Origin: Gammaproteobacteria bacterium
GTDB taxonomy: Bacteria > Pseudomonadota > Gammaproteobacteria > Coxiellales > Coxiellaceae
Reading direction: 5' to 3'
NCBI GenBank assembly: GCA_023266215.1
Contig: JAHFRQ010000004.1
Span: 34,428 to 98,427, forward strand
Length of the DNA: 64,000 bases
A program made the translations under genes and the position numbers. Below are positions 39,352 to 49,023 of this stretch, piece after piece; the first letter of the stretch is position 1, and each line of letters starts with the position of its first letter. Below the pieces are notes generated by a model. It was not told where the DNA came from. It saw nothing but the letters and a program-made list of their open reading frames with translations, and made no database searches.

Positions 39352-40380
39352 ATGGATAAAAACTTTATGAGAACAATTCTATTAGTCGGCGGCGCAGGCT
39401 ATATTGGTAGCGTATTGTCATCGTATTTATTACAAAAGAGTTATCGCGTTAGAGTGCTAGATGCTCTACTATATCAAAACGGCTGTTGTATATTACCCAA
39501 TCTATCCAATCCTAATTTTGAATTTATGCTGGGAGATTTTACTTGCGAAAAAAGTACGAAGTTAGCACTAAAAGATATAACTGACGTAATTATTTTGGCT
39601 GGTCTAGTAGGCGACCCCATTACTAAAAAATATCCCGAGATATCCGATAAAATTAATTTTAATGGTTTGTCACAATTCATTAATCAGTTATCAAACTTTA
39701 CATTAAATAAAGTTATTTTTATTTCTACTTGTTCAAACTATGGGTTAATTCAAGAAGATATTCTGGCAGATGAGAAAACCCCACTAAAGCCATTGTCATT
39801 GTATGCAAAAGCAAAGGTATCTATTGAGAACTTATTGTTATCAAAAAAAAATAATGTTGATTATTGCGGAACTATATTGCGTTTTGCAACTGCTTTTGGC
39901 GTATCGCCGAGAATGCGCTTTGATTTAAGCGTAAATGAGTTTGTAAGAGAATTATATTTCGGAAATGAATTGGTCGTATATGACCATGAAACATGGCGGC
40001 CCTATTGTCATGTATTGGATTTTGCGCTTGCCCTGCAGAAAGTCTTAGAAGCGCGAGCAGAGAAAGTGTATTTCGAGGTTTTCAATGCAGGGTCAGAAAA
40101 AAATAATGCCACTAAAAAAATGCTGATTGATACTGTTCTGCAGTATATTCCCAAGGGAAAAGTACGATATCAGCAGCATGGCTCTGACCCACGAAATTAT
40201 CGCGTTAATTTTGAAAAAATTAAAAAAGCTTTAGATTTTGAGCCACATTATTCAATTTCAGATGGAGTTTCAGAAATATTACATGCTTTGAAAAATAATT
40301 GTTTTGCTGATTTTTCACATAGAACAAATTTTTATGGAAACCATGAGCTTGAATACAAAAAAGAATTAGAGATGGTTTAA
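39352..40380 (+). CDS. Extended SDR, NAD-dependent nucleotide-sugar epimerase/dehydratase
   Basis: A member of the extended SDR class with the motif GGAGYIG soon after the start and the active site Y-A-K-A-K in LSLYAKAKVS. Its C-terminus (DPRNYRVNFEKIKKALDF) is like that of the SDR at 2288. The start is uncertain: a TTG at 39328, an ATG at 39352 or an ATG at 39367 are all in frame, and none has a strong ribosome-binding site. It lies directly before legC. It may be a 4,6-dehydratase or an epimerase for the legionaminic-type pathway, in which no clear LegB was found. Confidence 0.75.
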   Translation: MDKNFMRTILLVGGAGYIGSVLSSYLLQKSYRVRVLDALLYQNGCCILPNLSNPNFEFMLGDFTCEKSTKLALKDITDVIILAGLVGDPITKKYPEISDKINFNGLSQFINQLSNFTLNKVIFISTCSNYGLIQEDILADEKTPLKPLSLYAKAKVSIENLLLSKKNNVDYCGTILRFATAFGVSPRMRFDLSVNEFVRELYFGNELVVYDHETWRPYCHVLDFALALQKVLEARAEKVYFEVFNAGSEKNNATKKMLIDTVLQYIPKGKVRYQQHGSDPRNYRVNFEKIKKALDFEPHYSISDGVSEILHALKNNCFADFSHRTNFYGNHELEYKKELEMV

Positions 40381-41544
40381 ATGCGCAATAATCCTGATGA
40401 TGTCATATCGATATTGAAAAATTATAGGCTGGATTTAGGGCAAACAATGCCATTACACGAACCTCATTTTTCAGGTCGTGAGTGGGAATATGTCAAAGAA
40501 TGTTTAGATACAGGATGGGTTTCGTCCGTAGGAAAATTTGTTGATCGATTTGAGAGAGATTTAGCTGATTTTACGGGTGCACAATATGCAGTTGTGACTG
40601 TCAATGGCACAGCGGCGTTGCATATTTGTTATTTATTAGCTGGTGTACAGCATAAAGATGAAGTATTAGTGCCAACACTGACTTTTGTTGCAACGTGCAA
40701 TGCCTTAAATTATTGCGGCGCAACACCCCATTTTATTGATTGTGATGAACAATATTTAGGAATTAATGTTAAAAAATTGGAGAATTATCTTAAAGATATC
40801 GCCATTATAAAAAACAATATTTGCTATAATAGAGTGACACAAAGGCCTATACGTGCACTGTGTGTGATGCATACGTTTGGACATCCAGTTGATTTAGATC
40901 CACTGTTGGTTTTAACTAAAAAATATAATCTAATTTTATTAGAAGATGCGGCTGAAGCATTGGGATCCTATTATAAAAATAAACATGTGGGGCATCATGG
41001 ATTAATGGGTGCGTTGAGCTTTAACGGCAATAAAATTATCACTACGGGCGGCGGTGGCGCCATATTAACCAACGATGAAAAGATAGCAAAACTCGTAAAA
41101 CATATTACGACGACAGCTAAAATTCCGCATGCTTATTTATATCAACATGATCAAGTTGGTTTTAATTATAGAATGCCGAATATTAATGCAGCAATAGGCT
41201 GTGCGCAACTCGAAAAAATGCAGAGTTTTTTAGAAAATAAAAGAAAATTAGCTGAAAATTATTTAGAAGATTTTTCAGCAATAAATAGCGTGAGATTTGT
41301 ATCAGAACCAGAGTATGCAAAAAGCAATTATTGGCTCAATGCCATTATTATTGAAAACAAGACAGATCGTGATATTATTTTAGAGAAATTAATTCAAGAT
41401 AAAATTGGTGTGAGACCCGCATGGGAATTAATGCATCATTTGCCCATGTTTAAAGATGCGCCGAAAATGGATTTGTCTACTGCTGAGAAAATATCAAAAC
41501 AGATTATTAATATTCCGAGTAGTGTATTATGCGGTGTTAAATAA
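40381..41544 (+). CDS. legC: LegC-family aminotransferase (UDP/GDP-4-keto sugar aminotransferase)
   Basis: A 387-residue PLP aminotransferase matching LegC. It has an N-terminal MPLHEPHFSGREWEYVKEC, a DTGWVSSVGKFVD segment, VNGTAALHI, VPTLTFVATCNA and the PLP lysine K218 in LSFNGNKIITTGGGG. LegC aminates C4 of the 4-keto-6-deoxy intermediate of legionaminic acid. It abuts the upstream SDR without a gap. About 60 bases separate it from the following ACP gene. Confidence 0.9.
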   Translation: MRNNPDDVISILKNYRLDLGQTMPLHEPHFSGREWEYVKECLDTGWVSSVGKFVDRFERDLADFTGAQYAVVTVNGTAALHICYLLAGVQHKDEVLVPTLTFVATCNALNYCGATPHFIDCDEQYLGINVKKLENYLKDIAIIKNNICYNRVTQRPIRALCVMHTFGHPVDLDPLLVLTKKYNLILLEDAAEALGSYYKNKHVGHHGLMGALSFNGNKIITTGGGGAILTNDEKIAKLVKHITTTAKIPHAYLYQHDQVGFNYRMPNINAAIGCAQLEKMQSFLENKRKLAENYLEDFSAINSVRFVSEPEYAKSNYWLNAIIIENKTDRDIILEKLIQDKIGVRPAWELMHHLPMFKDAPKMDLSTAEKISKQIINIPSSVLCGVK

Positions 41545-41603
41545 TTGGTTTCGATCTAGTTTTTGATGGGGTTTTTGGCGATAACGTAAGTTTGAGAAAT
41601 ATT

Positions 41604-41834
41604 ATGGATATGCAAATATTTTATAAAAAACTGGATGAGCTTTTTGAATTGGATTTTGGAACAATTAATGGTGGTGAGTCTTTATCAGATGCCAAAATGA
41701 TTGATTCTATGTCTATGCTTGGTTTGATATCGTTTTTGGATCAAGAGTTTGATATTCAAATAAAGCCAAATGAGATTATGAAAATTGGCACCACAAGTGA
41801 TTTGTTTCATTTGATTCATACCAAGAGAACATGA
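41604..41834 (+). CDS. Acyl carrier protein (copy 1)
   Basis: A 76-residue acidic protein with the phosphopantetheine-attachment motif D34-S35-M in KMIDSMSMLGLISFLDQEF. Helix spacing is normal for an ACP. The ATG at 41604, with GAG seven bases upstream, is preferred over the in-frame TTG at 41592. It is followed after three bases by an SDR reductase and a KASIII synthase, so it probably carries the acyl intermediate of that short pathway. No dedicated phosphopantetheinyl transferase is visible here. Confidence 0.8.
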   Translation: MDMQIFYKKLDELFELDFGTINGGESLSDAKMIDSMSMLGLISFLDQEFDIQIKPNEIMKIGTTSDLFHLIHTKRT

Positions 41835-41837
41835 ATT

Positions 41838-42602
41838 ATGTTTGATTTAAAAAATAAAATAATTTTAGTGACAGGTGCTTCCTCTGGTATTGGCAGGGCA
41901 ACTGGAATTTTGGCCAGTCAATTAGGAGCATCAATAATTTTAATGGGTAGAAATAAAAATGAATTGGATATCACTTTATCAAAAATGGATGTGAGCAGGT
42001 CGCCCCATCATATCTTGACCTTTGATTTTTCACGCTCTGAAAATTTTACTGAATTATTCGAAAAAATATCTAGCATTTCAAATAAAATAGATGGCTTTGT
42101 TCATTGTGCAGGAATCTCTATTACTGAATCGCTTCGTTTTATAACTATCGAATCAGTAAATCAAATAATTGATGTCAATGTAAAATCAGTTATTCATTTA
42201 ATTTCTGGATTTAGAAAAAGACGTATGTTCAATTCAGGCGCATCTATTGTTCTGTTATCCTCGATAGCAGCACTGATTGGTGAATCAGGTATATCAACAT
42301 ACGCTGCTAGTAAAGGGGCGATTATATCTTTAATGCGATCATTTGCTGCAGAATTAATTGTGCCTGATAAAGTGCGTGTCAATTGCTTGGCTCCCGCGAT
42401 TGTCAAGACAGCATTGATTGATAAAAAATTCGAAAACCTTTCAGATTCAGCAATTGAATTGCTTGAGAAAAAACATCCCTTGGGGTTTGGTAGTCCAGAA
42501 GATGTGGCTAATGCAGCGGTATTTTTCCTTTCCAACGCGGCGAGTTGGATTACCGGCAGTTGTTTGGTTATCGATGGTGGGCGTTCATTAAGCACAGGAT
42601 AG
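41838..42602 (+). CDS. SDR, FabG-like 3-oxoacyl-ACP reductase
   Basis: A 254-residue classical SDR with TGASSGIG at residues 12-19 and the active site Y155-AAS-K159. The C-terminal [10 protein letters not shown] is typical of FabG-like ketoreductases. Its place between an ACP and a KASIII-type synthase supports reduction of a beta-keto group on an ACP-bound acyl chain. Only three bases separate it from the ACP gene. A sugar substrate cannot be excluded. Confidence 0.78.
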   Translation: MFDLKNKIILVTGASSGIGRATGILASQLGASIILMGRNKNELDITLSKMDVSRSPHHILTFDFSRSENFTELFEKISSISNKIDGFVHCAGISITESLRFITIESVNQIIDVNVKSVIHLISGFRKRRMFNSGASIVLLSSIAALIGESGISTYAASKGAIISLMRSFAAELIVPDKVRVNCLAPAIVKTALIDKKFENLSDSAIELLEKKHPLGFGSPEDVANAAVFFLSNAASWITGSCLVIDGGRSLSTG

Positions 42603-42605
42603 GTG

Positions 42606-43601
42606 ATGACAAAAGCAAGGGTGCAATCCATAGCATATTATTTTCCAAATGATGTTTTAGACAATGAAACATTAGCAGGACAATTTCCAACTTGGTCAGC
42701 AGAAAAAATAAAAAGTAAAACTGGCATTCAACAACGACACATTGTCTCAAAAAATGAATGCGCGTCTGACCTGGCATATCATGCAGTTATGAGATTATTT
42801 GAAACTGGAGCATGCCAACCGGGGTGTGTTGAATTTATACTTTTATGCACCCAAAGCCCCGACTATTTTCTTCCTACAACAGCATGTATATTGCAAGATA
42901 GGCTTGGCATTTCGACCACAGCGGGTGCGCTCGATTTTAACCTCGGTTGCTCAGGCTATATTTATGGATTATCACTTGCGAAGGGATTGATTGAGACAGG
43001 ACAAGTGAATAATGTGCTATTAATAACCACCGAGACCTATAGTAAATATCTTAAAGACGATGATCTTGGTACGCGCACTGTATTTGGAGATGCCGCGACC
43101 GCAACGTTTATTAATTCAGGCGTAGACGGTGGTCATACTGGCATTGAGTTTGGCCCATTCGTTTTTGGAACAGATGGTTCAGGTCAAGAAAATCTGATTG
43201 TGCGAGAAGGAGCTTCTAAATCACCATCGAGCAACTTAAAAAATTTATTCATGAATGGGCCAGAAATTTTTTCGTTTACAATTAAATCAGTGCCAAAAGC
43301 CGTAGAAGACTTGCTGACTAAGGCACATCTGTGTATCGATGATATTGATTATTTTATATTTCATCAAGCCAATAAATATATGCTTGATCATTTGAGGGAT
43401 AAAATTAATATTCCAAAAAATAGATTTTATATTGATTTAGAGAATTCGGGTAACACAGTTTCGTCAACAATACCTATTGCACTTAAAGATGCGCTATCAA
43501 AAAATATAATCAAAGTCGGTGATAAAATTATGCTAGTTGGTTTTGGCGTTGGTTATTCATGGGCAGCTTGTCTGATGCAGCTTTGTGAGATACATACATG
43601 A
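42606..43601 (+). CDS. Beta-ketoacyl-ACP synthase III (FabH-like)
   Basis: A thiolase-fold condensing enzyme of 331 residues with the KASIII triad intact: C115 (NLGCSG), H253 (FHQAN) and N283 (SGNT). It would start acyl chains by condensing an acyl-CoA with a malonyl-ACP. The ATG at 42606 lies just after the upstream stop; GTG at 42603 is the less likely start. The gene is embedded between ACP, reductase and GNAT-like genes, which argues for a dedicated pathway and not for housekeeping fatty-acid synthesis. Confidence 0.85.
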   Translation: MTKARVQSIAYYFPNDVLDNETLAGQFPTWSAEKIKSKTGIQQRHIVSKNECASDLAYHAVMRLFETGACQPGCVEFILLCTQSPDYFLPTTACILQDRLGISTTAGALDFNLGCSGYIYGLSLAKGLIETGQVNNVLLITTETYSKYLKDDDLGTRTVFGDAATATFINSGVDGGHTGIEFGPFVFGTDGSGQENLIVREGASKSPSSNLKNLFMNGPEIFSFTIKSVPKAVEDLLTKAHLCIDDIDYFIFHQANKYMLDHLRDKINIPKNRFYIDLENSGNTVSSTIPIALKDALSKNIIKVGDKIMLVGFGVGYSWAACLMQLCEIHT

Positions 43602-44659
43602 GCCTATTTCATCAAGATTATGATATTTATTTTTGTCCGATAGCTGAAATAGGCGAATTAAAGCAATTTATACATAGCCATTGGAAAAGAAACCATGCGC
43701 TTTCAGTTAGCCACCCATTGATGGATTGGCAGTATTATTCCAAAGAAACTAATACTTATAATTTTGTTATTGCTAAACATAATAAATTAAATGAAATACA
43801 TGCTATTTTGGGTTTTATCCCAACGCGCCATTTTGATTTATCAATAAGTACTAGTGATCTTTGGCTGTCAGTATGGAAAGTAAGGGCAGATGCGCAGGTG
43901 CCAGGATTAGGTTTGTTTTTATTGGAGTTTCTCAATTCCTGTAAAAATCCACGAAGCATTTGTGCGGTTGGTCTATCTAAACAGGTTATCCCTATTTATA
44001 AATTGATGGGCTACACGATAGGAATTTTAAAACATTACTATATTATCAATGACTGTATGACGGATTTTAAATTAATTGAACATTTTGACGAAAGATATGC
44101 TACTGCTGAAGATATGACATGTTCAAAAAAAGAACTTCATTATTACGATAAATCAGATTTTTTAAAATTAATGAAAAAACAAATGACTTTTGAATTTCAT
44201 TTTCGCATGCCTCTGAAATCTCTAAGCTATTTTTTTAATCGATACTATAGACATCCTTTATATGACTACAGCATTTATGGCGTCACAGATCATGATAATT
44301 TGCGTGGATTGCTTGTAATAAGGCGGGTATCCTATAATGAACATTATGCACTAAGAATCGTTGATTATTTTGGGGATCCTGCGAATTTAATAGGTGCATT
44401 GAAAGCATTTCAAGCTTTATTAAAAATACATAACGCTGAATATATCGATTTTTATAATGCCGGTATTGAAGAAGAGATAATGAGCGCAATTGGCTTCGTT
44501 AAAATGGAAAAAATGAGCAAAATCATCATACCAAATTACTTTGAGCCATTTGAAAGAAGAAATGTCGATTTAGATTTTGCTTATAAATCCAATGATAAAG
44601 AGTTGTTTTATATATTTAAGGGTGATTCAGATCAAGATCGGCCCAATTTTATCGAATAG
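43598..44659 (+). CDS. GNAT-like putative acyltransferase
   Basis: A 353-residue protein whose N-terminal half looks like a GNAT acyltransferase. A DLWLSVWKVRADAQVPGLG segment near residues 87-105 fits the acyl-CoA/ACP-binding part, and CAVGLSKQVIPIYKLMGY follows near residue 121. The C-terminal half appears to be a second, more degenerate GNAT domain. It overlaps the KASIII gene by four bases, so it may transfer the ACP-made acyl group to a sugar amine. This is inference from gene order. Confidence 0.55.
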   Translation: MSLFHQDYDIYFCPIAEIGELKQFIHSHWKRNHALSVSHPLMDWQYYSKETNTYNFVIAKHNKLNEIHAILGFIPTRHFDLSISTSDLWLSVWKVRADAQVPGLGLFLLEFLNSCKNPRSICAVGLSKQVIPIYKLMGYTIGILKHYYIINDCMTDFKLIEHFDERYATAEDMTCSKKELHYYDKSDFLKLMKKQMTFEFHFRMPLKSLSYFFNRYYRHPLYDYSIYGVTDHDNLRGLLVIRRVSYNEHYALRIVDYFGDPANLIGALKAFQALLKIHNAEYIDFYNAGIEEEIMSAIGFVKMEKMSKIIIPNYFEPFERRNVDLDFAYKSNDKELFYIFKGDSDQDRPNFIE

Positions 44660-44680
44660 TAATCGGATAGGATAAATAAA

Positions 44681-45667
44681 ATGCAAGAATTAAGTATCAT
44701 CATGTATCATTTTGTACGAGAGCTTCAATATACAAGATACCCCAAAATAAAGGGGTTATTAGCAAGTGAATTTAAAGAGCAGCTAAGATATATAAAAAAA
44801 CATTATCAATTTGTTACAATGAAGGAGTGCATGGAAGCAATTTATTCTGATGATATCAAAAGTATGCCTCCTAATTCTATTTTATTAACCTTTGATGACG
44901 CCTATATTGATCATTACATGACAGTGTTCCCAGTTTTGGAAGCAGAAAATATCCAAGGGTCTTTTTTCCCACCTGCAAAAGCGATACTTAATCACGAGGT
45001 GCTGGATGTTAACAAAATACATTTTTTGCTCGCTTGCGCCGATCTTGACGCGCTTCTGAAAGATATTAACTTATCTTTAAATAAGTATAGATCGAAATTT
45101 TTTTTAAAAGATAATGATTATTATTTCTTAAAGCTTGGTCATGCGAACAGATTTGACTCAAAGGAAGTAATTTTTATAAAACGTTTACTTCAGGTCGAAT
45201 TAGAGGAGTCTTTAAGAAAAATTATTCTAGATGAATTATTTAAGAAATACGTAACTAATGACGAAGCCTCTTTTTCAAGGGAATTATATATGAATGAAGA
45301 CCAGTTGCGCTGCATGATACGTAATGGCATGTATGTCGGCAGTCATGGGTACGATCACTATTTTTTAAATTCACTAGAAGCTGAAAAACAAGAGCAGGAA
45401 ATAAATTTATCGCTCATATTTCTTGAGAAAATTGGATCATCAACAAAAAATTGGGCCATGTGTTATCCTTACGGTGCATATAATGATTCTCTCATCAGCA
45501 TTTTGAAGAAAAATAATTGCAAATTAGGCTTAACTACAAAGCCTGGTGTTGCAAAGCTAAGTCGCAATAATGCTTTTACATTAGAAAGATTCGATACGAA
45601 TGATTTCCCAAAAACACAAGCTGATTTACACTTAAATCTATTGCATCAGGAGAGATTCATTGCGTAA
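44681..45667 (+). CDS. Polysaccharide deacetylase-family protein, NodB fold (copy 1)
   Basis: A 328-residue carbohydrate esterase 4-type protein. The first catalytic motif is TFDDAY at residues 70-75. The metal-binding SHGYDHYFL lies near residue 225, and an AMCYPYGAYN segment near 258 matches a later motif. No signal peptide is visible, so it may act in the cytoplasm on a nucleotide sugar or lipid-linked intermediate. Removal of an N-acetyl group would free an amine for another acyl group. It stands directly before neuC/legG. Confidence 0.78.
   Translation: MQELSIIMYHFVRELQYTRYPKIKGLLASEFKEQLRYIKKHYQFVTMKECMEAIYSDDIKSMPPNSILLTFDDAYIDHYMTVFPVLEAENIQGSFFPPAKAILNHEVLDVNKIHFLLACADLDALLKDINLSLNKYRSKFFLKDNDYYFLKLGHANRFDSKEVIFIKRLLQVELEESLRKIILDELFKKYVTNDEASFSRELYMNEDQLRCMIRNGMYVGSHGYDHYFLNSLEAEKQEQEINLSLIFLEKIGSSTKNWAMCYPYGAYNDSLISILKKNNCKLGLTTKPGVAKLSRNNAFTLERFDTNDFPKTQADLHLNLLHQERFIA
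45648..45654 (+). promoter_or_regulatory. Strong ribosome-binding site for TTG-start neuC/legG
   Basis: AGGAGAG ends five bases before the TTG at 45660. It lies inside the end of the deacetylase gene and settles the unusual start, because the N-terminus MRKIAVVTGSRAEYG begins right there. Confidence 0.7.
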
Positions 45668-46838
45668 AATCGCCGTTGTCACGGGTTCTCGAGCTGAATA
45701 TGGTTTGCTGTATTTATTACTGAAAGAGATTGCGGCTGATCCTGATTTAACGTTGCAATTAATTATCACGGCTATGCATTTATCACCCGAGTTTGGCTTA
45801 ACCTATAAATTAATCGAACAAGACGGATTTAAAATAGACGCCAAAGTTGAAATGCTGTTATCTACCGATACTGCTTCAGGAGTTGCAAAATCAGTGGGTC
45901 TTGGCGTGCTGGGTTTTACTGATGCATTTGAAGCATTAAAACCTGATTTAATAGTTGTTTTAGGGGATCGATTTGAAATTTTAGCTGCAGCACAGGCCGC
46001 ACTATTTTTAAAAATTCCCATTGCGCATATTCATGGCGGTGAGTTATCGATGGGTGCATTAGATGACAGTATTCGTCATGCTATTAGTAAAATGTCGCAT
46101 ATTCACTTTGTCTGCGCTGAGCCTTATCGCAATAGGGTAATTCAAATGGGAGAGCAGCCAACAACAGTTTTTAATGTTGGCGCGCCAGGTATTGAGCGTA
46201 TAAAAAAAATAAAACTACTAAGCCAGATGGATTTAGAGAAAATTTTGGATTTTAAATTTTCAAAACCAACTTTTTTGATAACTTATCATCCTGAAACTTT
46301 ATTATTAGAAAATATTGAAAATAATTTAAAAAACCTATTTTCAGCACTAGATTTTTTTCCCAATGCAAAAGTAATTATAACAAAATCTAATGCAGATGAA
46401 GCAGGCAGATTAATTAATAAATATATAGATGATTATGAAAGCAAAAATTCAGATCGTGTCAAAGTATTTTTGAGCATGGGGGATCTAAATTATTTAAGTA
46501 GTTTAAATTGTGTTGACGTGGTGATTGGCAATTCTTCTAGCGGCATTATTGAAGCGCCAAGTTTTAAAATTCCAACAGTTAATATTGGCAATCGACAAGC
46601 CGGGCGCATTAGAACTAATTCAATTATTGATTGCGCACCAGATTTACTTTCTATTCGAGCTGCAATCCAAAAAGCATTATCACCCGAGTTCAAATTTATT
46701 GTGAATCAAGTAATTTCGCCGTATGATCAGGGCGAAACATCAAAAAAAATTAAAGATATTATTAGAAAAATAGATTTAAAAGAGGTTATCAGAAAAAAGT
46801 TTTATGATTATAATATTCAAAATGAAGCATTAGTATGA
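45660..46838 (+). CDS. legG: UDP-sugar 2-epimerase (hydrolysing), NeuC/LegG
   Basis: A 392-residue GT-B-fold epimerase. GSRAEYGLL (residues 9-17) opens the first domain. GDRFEILAAA (about 102-111), HIHGGELSMGALDDSIRHAISKM and GNSSSGIIEAP (about 289-299) follow. NeuC-type enzymes convert UDP-GlcNAc or UDP-bacillosamine derivatives to free ManNAc-type sugars, the substrate of NeuB/LegI. With legC and legI in the same block, the LegG role (on UDP-diacetylbacillosamine) is likelier than NeuC proper. It starts with TTG. Confidence 0.88.
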   Translation: MRKIAVVTGSRAEYGLLYLLLKEIAADPDLTLQLIITAMHLSPEFGLTYKLIEQDGFKIDAKVEMLLSTDTASGVAKSVGLGVLGFTDAFEALKPDLIVVLGDRFEILAAAQAALFLKIPIAHIHGGELSMGALDDSIRHAISKMSHIHFVCAEPYRNRVIQMGEQPTTVFNVGAPGIERIKKIKLLSQMDLEKILDFKFSKPTFLITYHPETLLLENIENNLKNLFSALDFFPNAKVIITKSNADEAGRLINKYIDDYESKNSDRVKVFLSMGDLNYLSSLNCVDVVIGNSSSGIIEAPSFKIPTVNIGNRQAGRIRTNSIIDCAPDLLSIRAAIQKALSPEFKFIVNQVISPYDQGETSKKIKDIIRKIDLKEVIRKKFYDYNIQNEALV

Positions 46839-47833
46839 AATATACACTATTAAAATTACTATATTTTTTACTCTATTTTATTGGGATTTTTAAATTATTT
46901 TATTTTTTAAATAGGCACAAGCAGATTGTTATTACTTATCACAATATTATTCCAGATGCTATTTATGATAACGACCTTGTTCATCTTGGCGTTTCATGTA
47001 GCGAGAATATTTTTATTAAGCAAATAAATATTATTGCCGCAAGATTTGATATGAGTACAGAAGTAGGGATTCCTGGTACCTGTATTATTTCATTTGATGA
47101 TGGATACAAAAATAATATAGAAATTGCAGCTAAAATTCTGAGTAAAAATAATATCGATGGCCTGTTTTTTATACCCGCTTGTTATTACGAGAGCCTTGAT
47201 GCTTTGTGGGTTGATCAATTATTAATGTGGGTTTCTTATTGTCCCGTTGGCTGCTATCTTATTCTCGATCAAGAATTTTTAATTGCGCAGAATTGTGCAA
47301 CTAGAAATGCGCTGTGGGAATTTTTATATCAGACCTTGTTGTCAAATTATTGCTTATTAAAACCATTGATTAATGAGCTGAATAATCATTATTCGTTTGA
47401 TCAATTAAGAGCATTAATAAATAATGAAATGTTTGCATTAAGGTTTACTCCGATGAGTTCTGATGAAATAGAGCTACTGAAAAAAGGTGGGCATAAAATA
47501 GGATGCCATTCTTATAAGCATGATATTCTATCTTTATTAACAGACGAGCAATTGGAGCATGACTTTTTGATTTGCAAATCGTATTCAAAAAAATATAATA
47601 GCAATTACTATAGCTACCCATTTGGCGGGATAGATGAAATTTCGCAAAAAGTGATTGAAAAATGCAAGGAAAACCATTATTCAGCTGCTTTTTTAAATTA
47701 CGAAAATAAAAATAAGGATATTTACTCACTGGGTAGAGTATCGCTTGGGAATAAAAGTAATAAATATTGCATTGAAGCACAATTATGTGGATTTGAAAAT
47801 ATGTTAAAAAAAATAATGAAGAGTGCAGTATGA
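46835..47833 (+). CDS. Polysaccharide deacetylase-family protein, NodB fold (copy 2)
   Basis: A 332-residue protein with the motif SFDDGY at residues 86-91, GCHSYKHD near 230 and a YSYPFGG segment near 249. The first 25 residues are hydrophobic (LLKLLYFLLYFIGIFKLFYFL), suggesting a membrane anchor or uncleaved signal. It therefore probably works at or outside the inner membrane, unlike the first copy. It overlaps neuC/legG and the next gene by four bases each. The insert between the motifs is long and not recognised. Confidence 0.72.
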   Translation: MKYTLLKLLYFLLYFIGIFKLFYFLNRHKQIVITYHNIIPDAIYDNDLVHLGVSCSENIFIKQINIIAARFDMSTEVGIPGTCIISFDDGYKNNIEIAAKILSKNNIDGLFFIPACYYESLDALWVDQLLMWVSYCPVGCYLILDQEFLIAQNCATRNALWEFLYQTLLSNYCLLKPLINELNNHYSFDQLRALINNEMFALRFTPMSSDEIELLKKGGHKIGCHSYKHDILSLLTDEQLEHDFLICKSYSKKYNSNYYSYPFGGIDEISQKVIEKCKENHYSAAFLNYENKNKDIYSLGRVSLGNKSNKYCIEAQLCGFENMLKKIMKSAV

Positions 47834-49023
47834 AATATAAAAAATTTGACGATATCAAGCTTGGGCATTTTGCGGAATTAAAACATGTGATAACCGAAGA
47901 GGATGTTAGAAAATTTTCAGAGCTAACCGGTGATGATAATCCGCTTCACATGAGCAAGGAATTTTCTAAAAAAACAATTTATCAAGACACGGTTGCTCAT
48001 GGCATGTTGAGTGCCTCGTTTCTTTCTACATTGATTGGAAAGCGTATCCCGGGTGATGGAGCGTTGTGGATTTCACAAAATTTTAATTTTTTACTACCAG
48101 TTCGGATTGGTGATGAGTTAACTATTTATGCCAAAGTGACGGAAAAGCAGGATAGCCAGCAAATTTTGGTATTGGACACTAAAATTACAAATCAATATAA
48201 ACAAACTGTTATTGATGGTGTTGGCAAAGTGAAACTGCTTATCATTGAGGAAGATAAAAGCATACCCATTCTCGCTGTAAATCAAAAGGTTGTGATTATA
48301 ACTGGAGCAAGCAGGGGAATAGGCGCTGCTACAGCAAAATATTTGGCAGGCAAAGGTTATAGTGTTGTTATTAATTATTCAAAAGATCGCATAGGTGCAG
48401 AGTCTGTTTTATCCGACATCCGCGACATCGGTGGAAATGCTATGATATATCAAGCTGATGTGAGAGATCCACAGGCGGTTAATGCCATGTTTTCTGAAAC
48501 TATTAAATTTTTTGGAACAGTCACGAGCCTAGTATGTGGCGCTACCAGTAAAATTATTGCAACAGATTTTGATGCGTTAGAATGGGAAGATTTGGAAATG
48601 CATTTTGATGTACAATTACGAGGCACATTTAATTGTGTAAAATCTGCTTTAAAGGAATTTCTGGTAAAAAAAGTTGGGTCAGTAGTTATTTTGGGAAGTA
48701 TTGCTGCGGATGCAACGCCACCCCTTAAATGGACGGGTTATTCTTCAGCCAAGTCGGCGGTACAAACATTGATGAAATCACTTGCATTGGAATATGGGCC
48801 ACTCGGCATTCGATTTAATGTTGTATCGCCTGGAATGACTGAAACAGGCCTTATCGCCGATATTCCAGAAAAGGCGAAATTGATCAACAAAATGCAAACA
48901 CCCTTGAAACGTTTAGCAAAACCATCAGATATTGCGCATGCTATTGGTTTTTTATTAAGCGCAGAAGCTTCGCACATTACAGGTGAAACGTTAAGAGTTT
49001 ATGGTGGGCAACTAATGTTATGA
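47830..49023 (+). CDS. MaoC-like hydratase / FabG-like reductase fusion
   Basis: A 397-residue two-domain protein. Residues about 1-140 form a hotdog-fold (R)-specific enoyl hydratase with the dyad D35 and H40 in TGDDNPLH. Residues about 152-397 are a classical SDR with TGASRGIG at 158-165 and Y304-SSA-K308. Together they would interconvert 3-ketoacyl, 3-hydroxyacyl and enoyl thioesters, so one protein covers reduction and dehydration. Its place in this glycan locus suggests a small acyl group made on ACP. It overlaps both neighbours by four bases. Confidence 0.82.
   Translation: MKYKKFDDIKLGHFAELKHVITEEDVRKFSELTGDDNPLHMSKEFSKKTIYQDTVAHGMLSASFLSTLIGKRIPGDGALWISQNFNFLLPVRIGDELTIYAKVTEKQDSQQILVLDTKITNQYKQTVIDGVGKVKLLIIEEDKSIPILAVNQKVVIITGASRGIGAATAKYLAGKGYSVVINYSKDRIGAESVLSDIRDIGGNAMIYQADVRDPQAVNAMFSETIKFFGTVTSLVCGATSKIIATDFDALEWEDLEMHFDVQLRGTFNCVKSALKEFLVKKVGSVVILGSIAADATPPLKWTGYSSAKSAVQTLMKSLALEYGPLGIRFNVVSPGMTETGLIADIPEKAKLINKMQTPLKRLAKPSDIAHAIGFLLSAEASHITGETLRVYGGQLML

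Noticed and set aside
41545..41603. Possible regulatory element between legC and the ACP gene
   Set aside because: About 59 bases with no hairpin, palindrome or promoter-like pair that I can see.
42194..42631. 145-codon open frame on the - strand opposite the SDR
   Set aside because: It is the mirror of a conserved SDR coding region with an intact active site on the + strand.
47445..47858. 137-codon open frame on the - strand opposite the second deacetylase
   Set aside because: It is an antisense frame of a gene with a recognisable NodB motif; its composition looks like reversed coding sequence.
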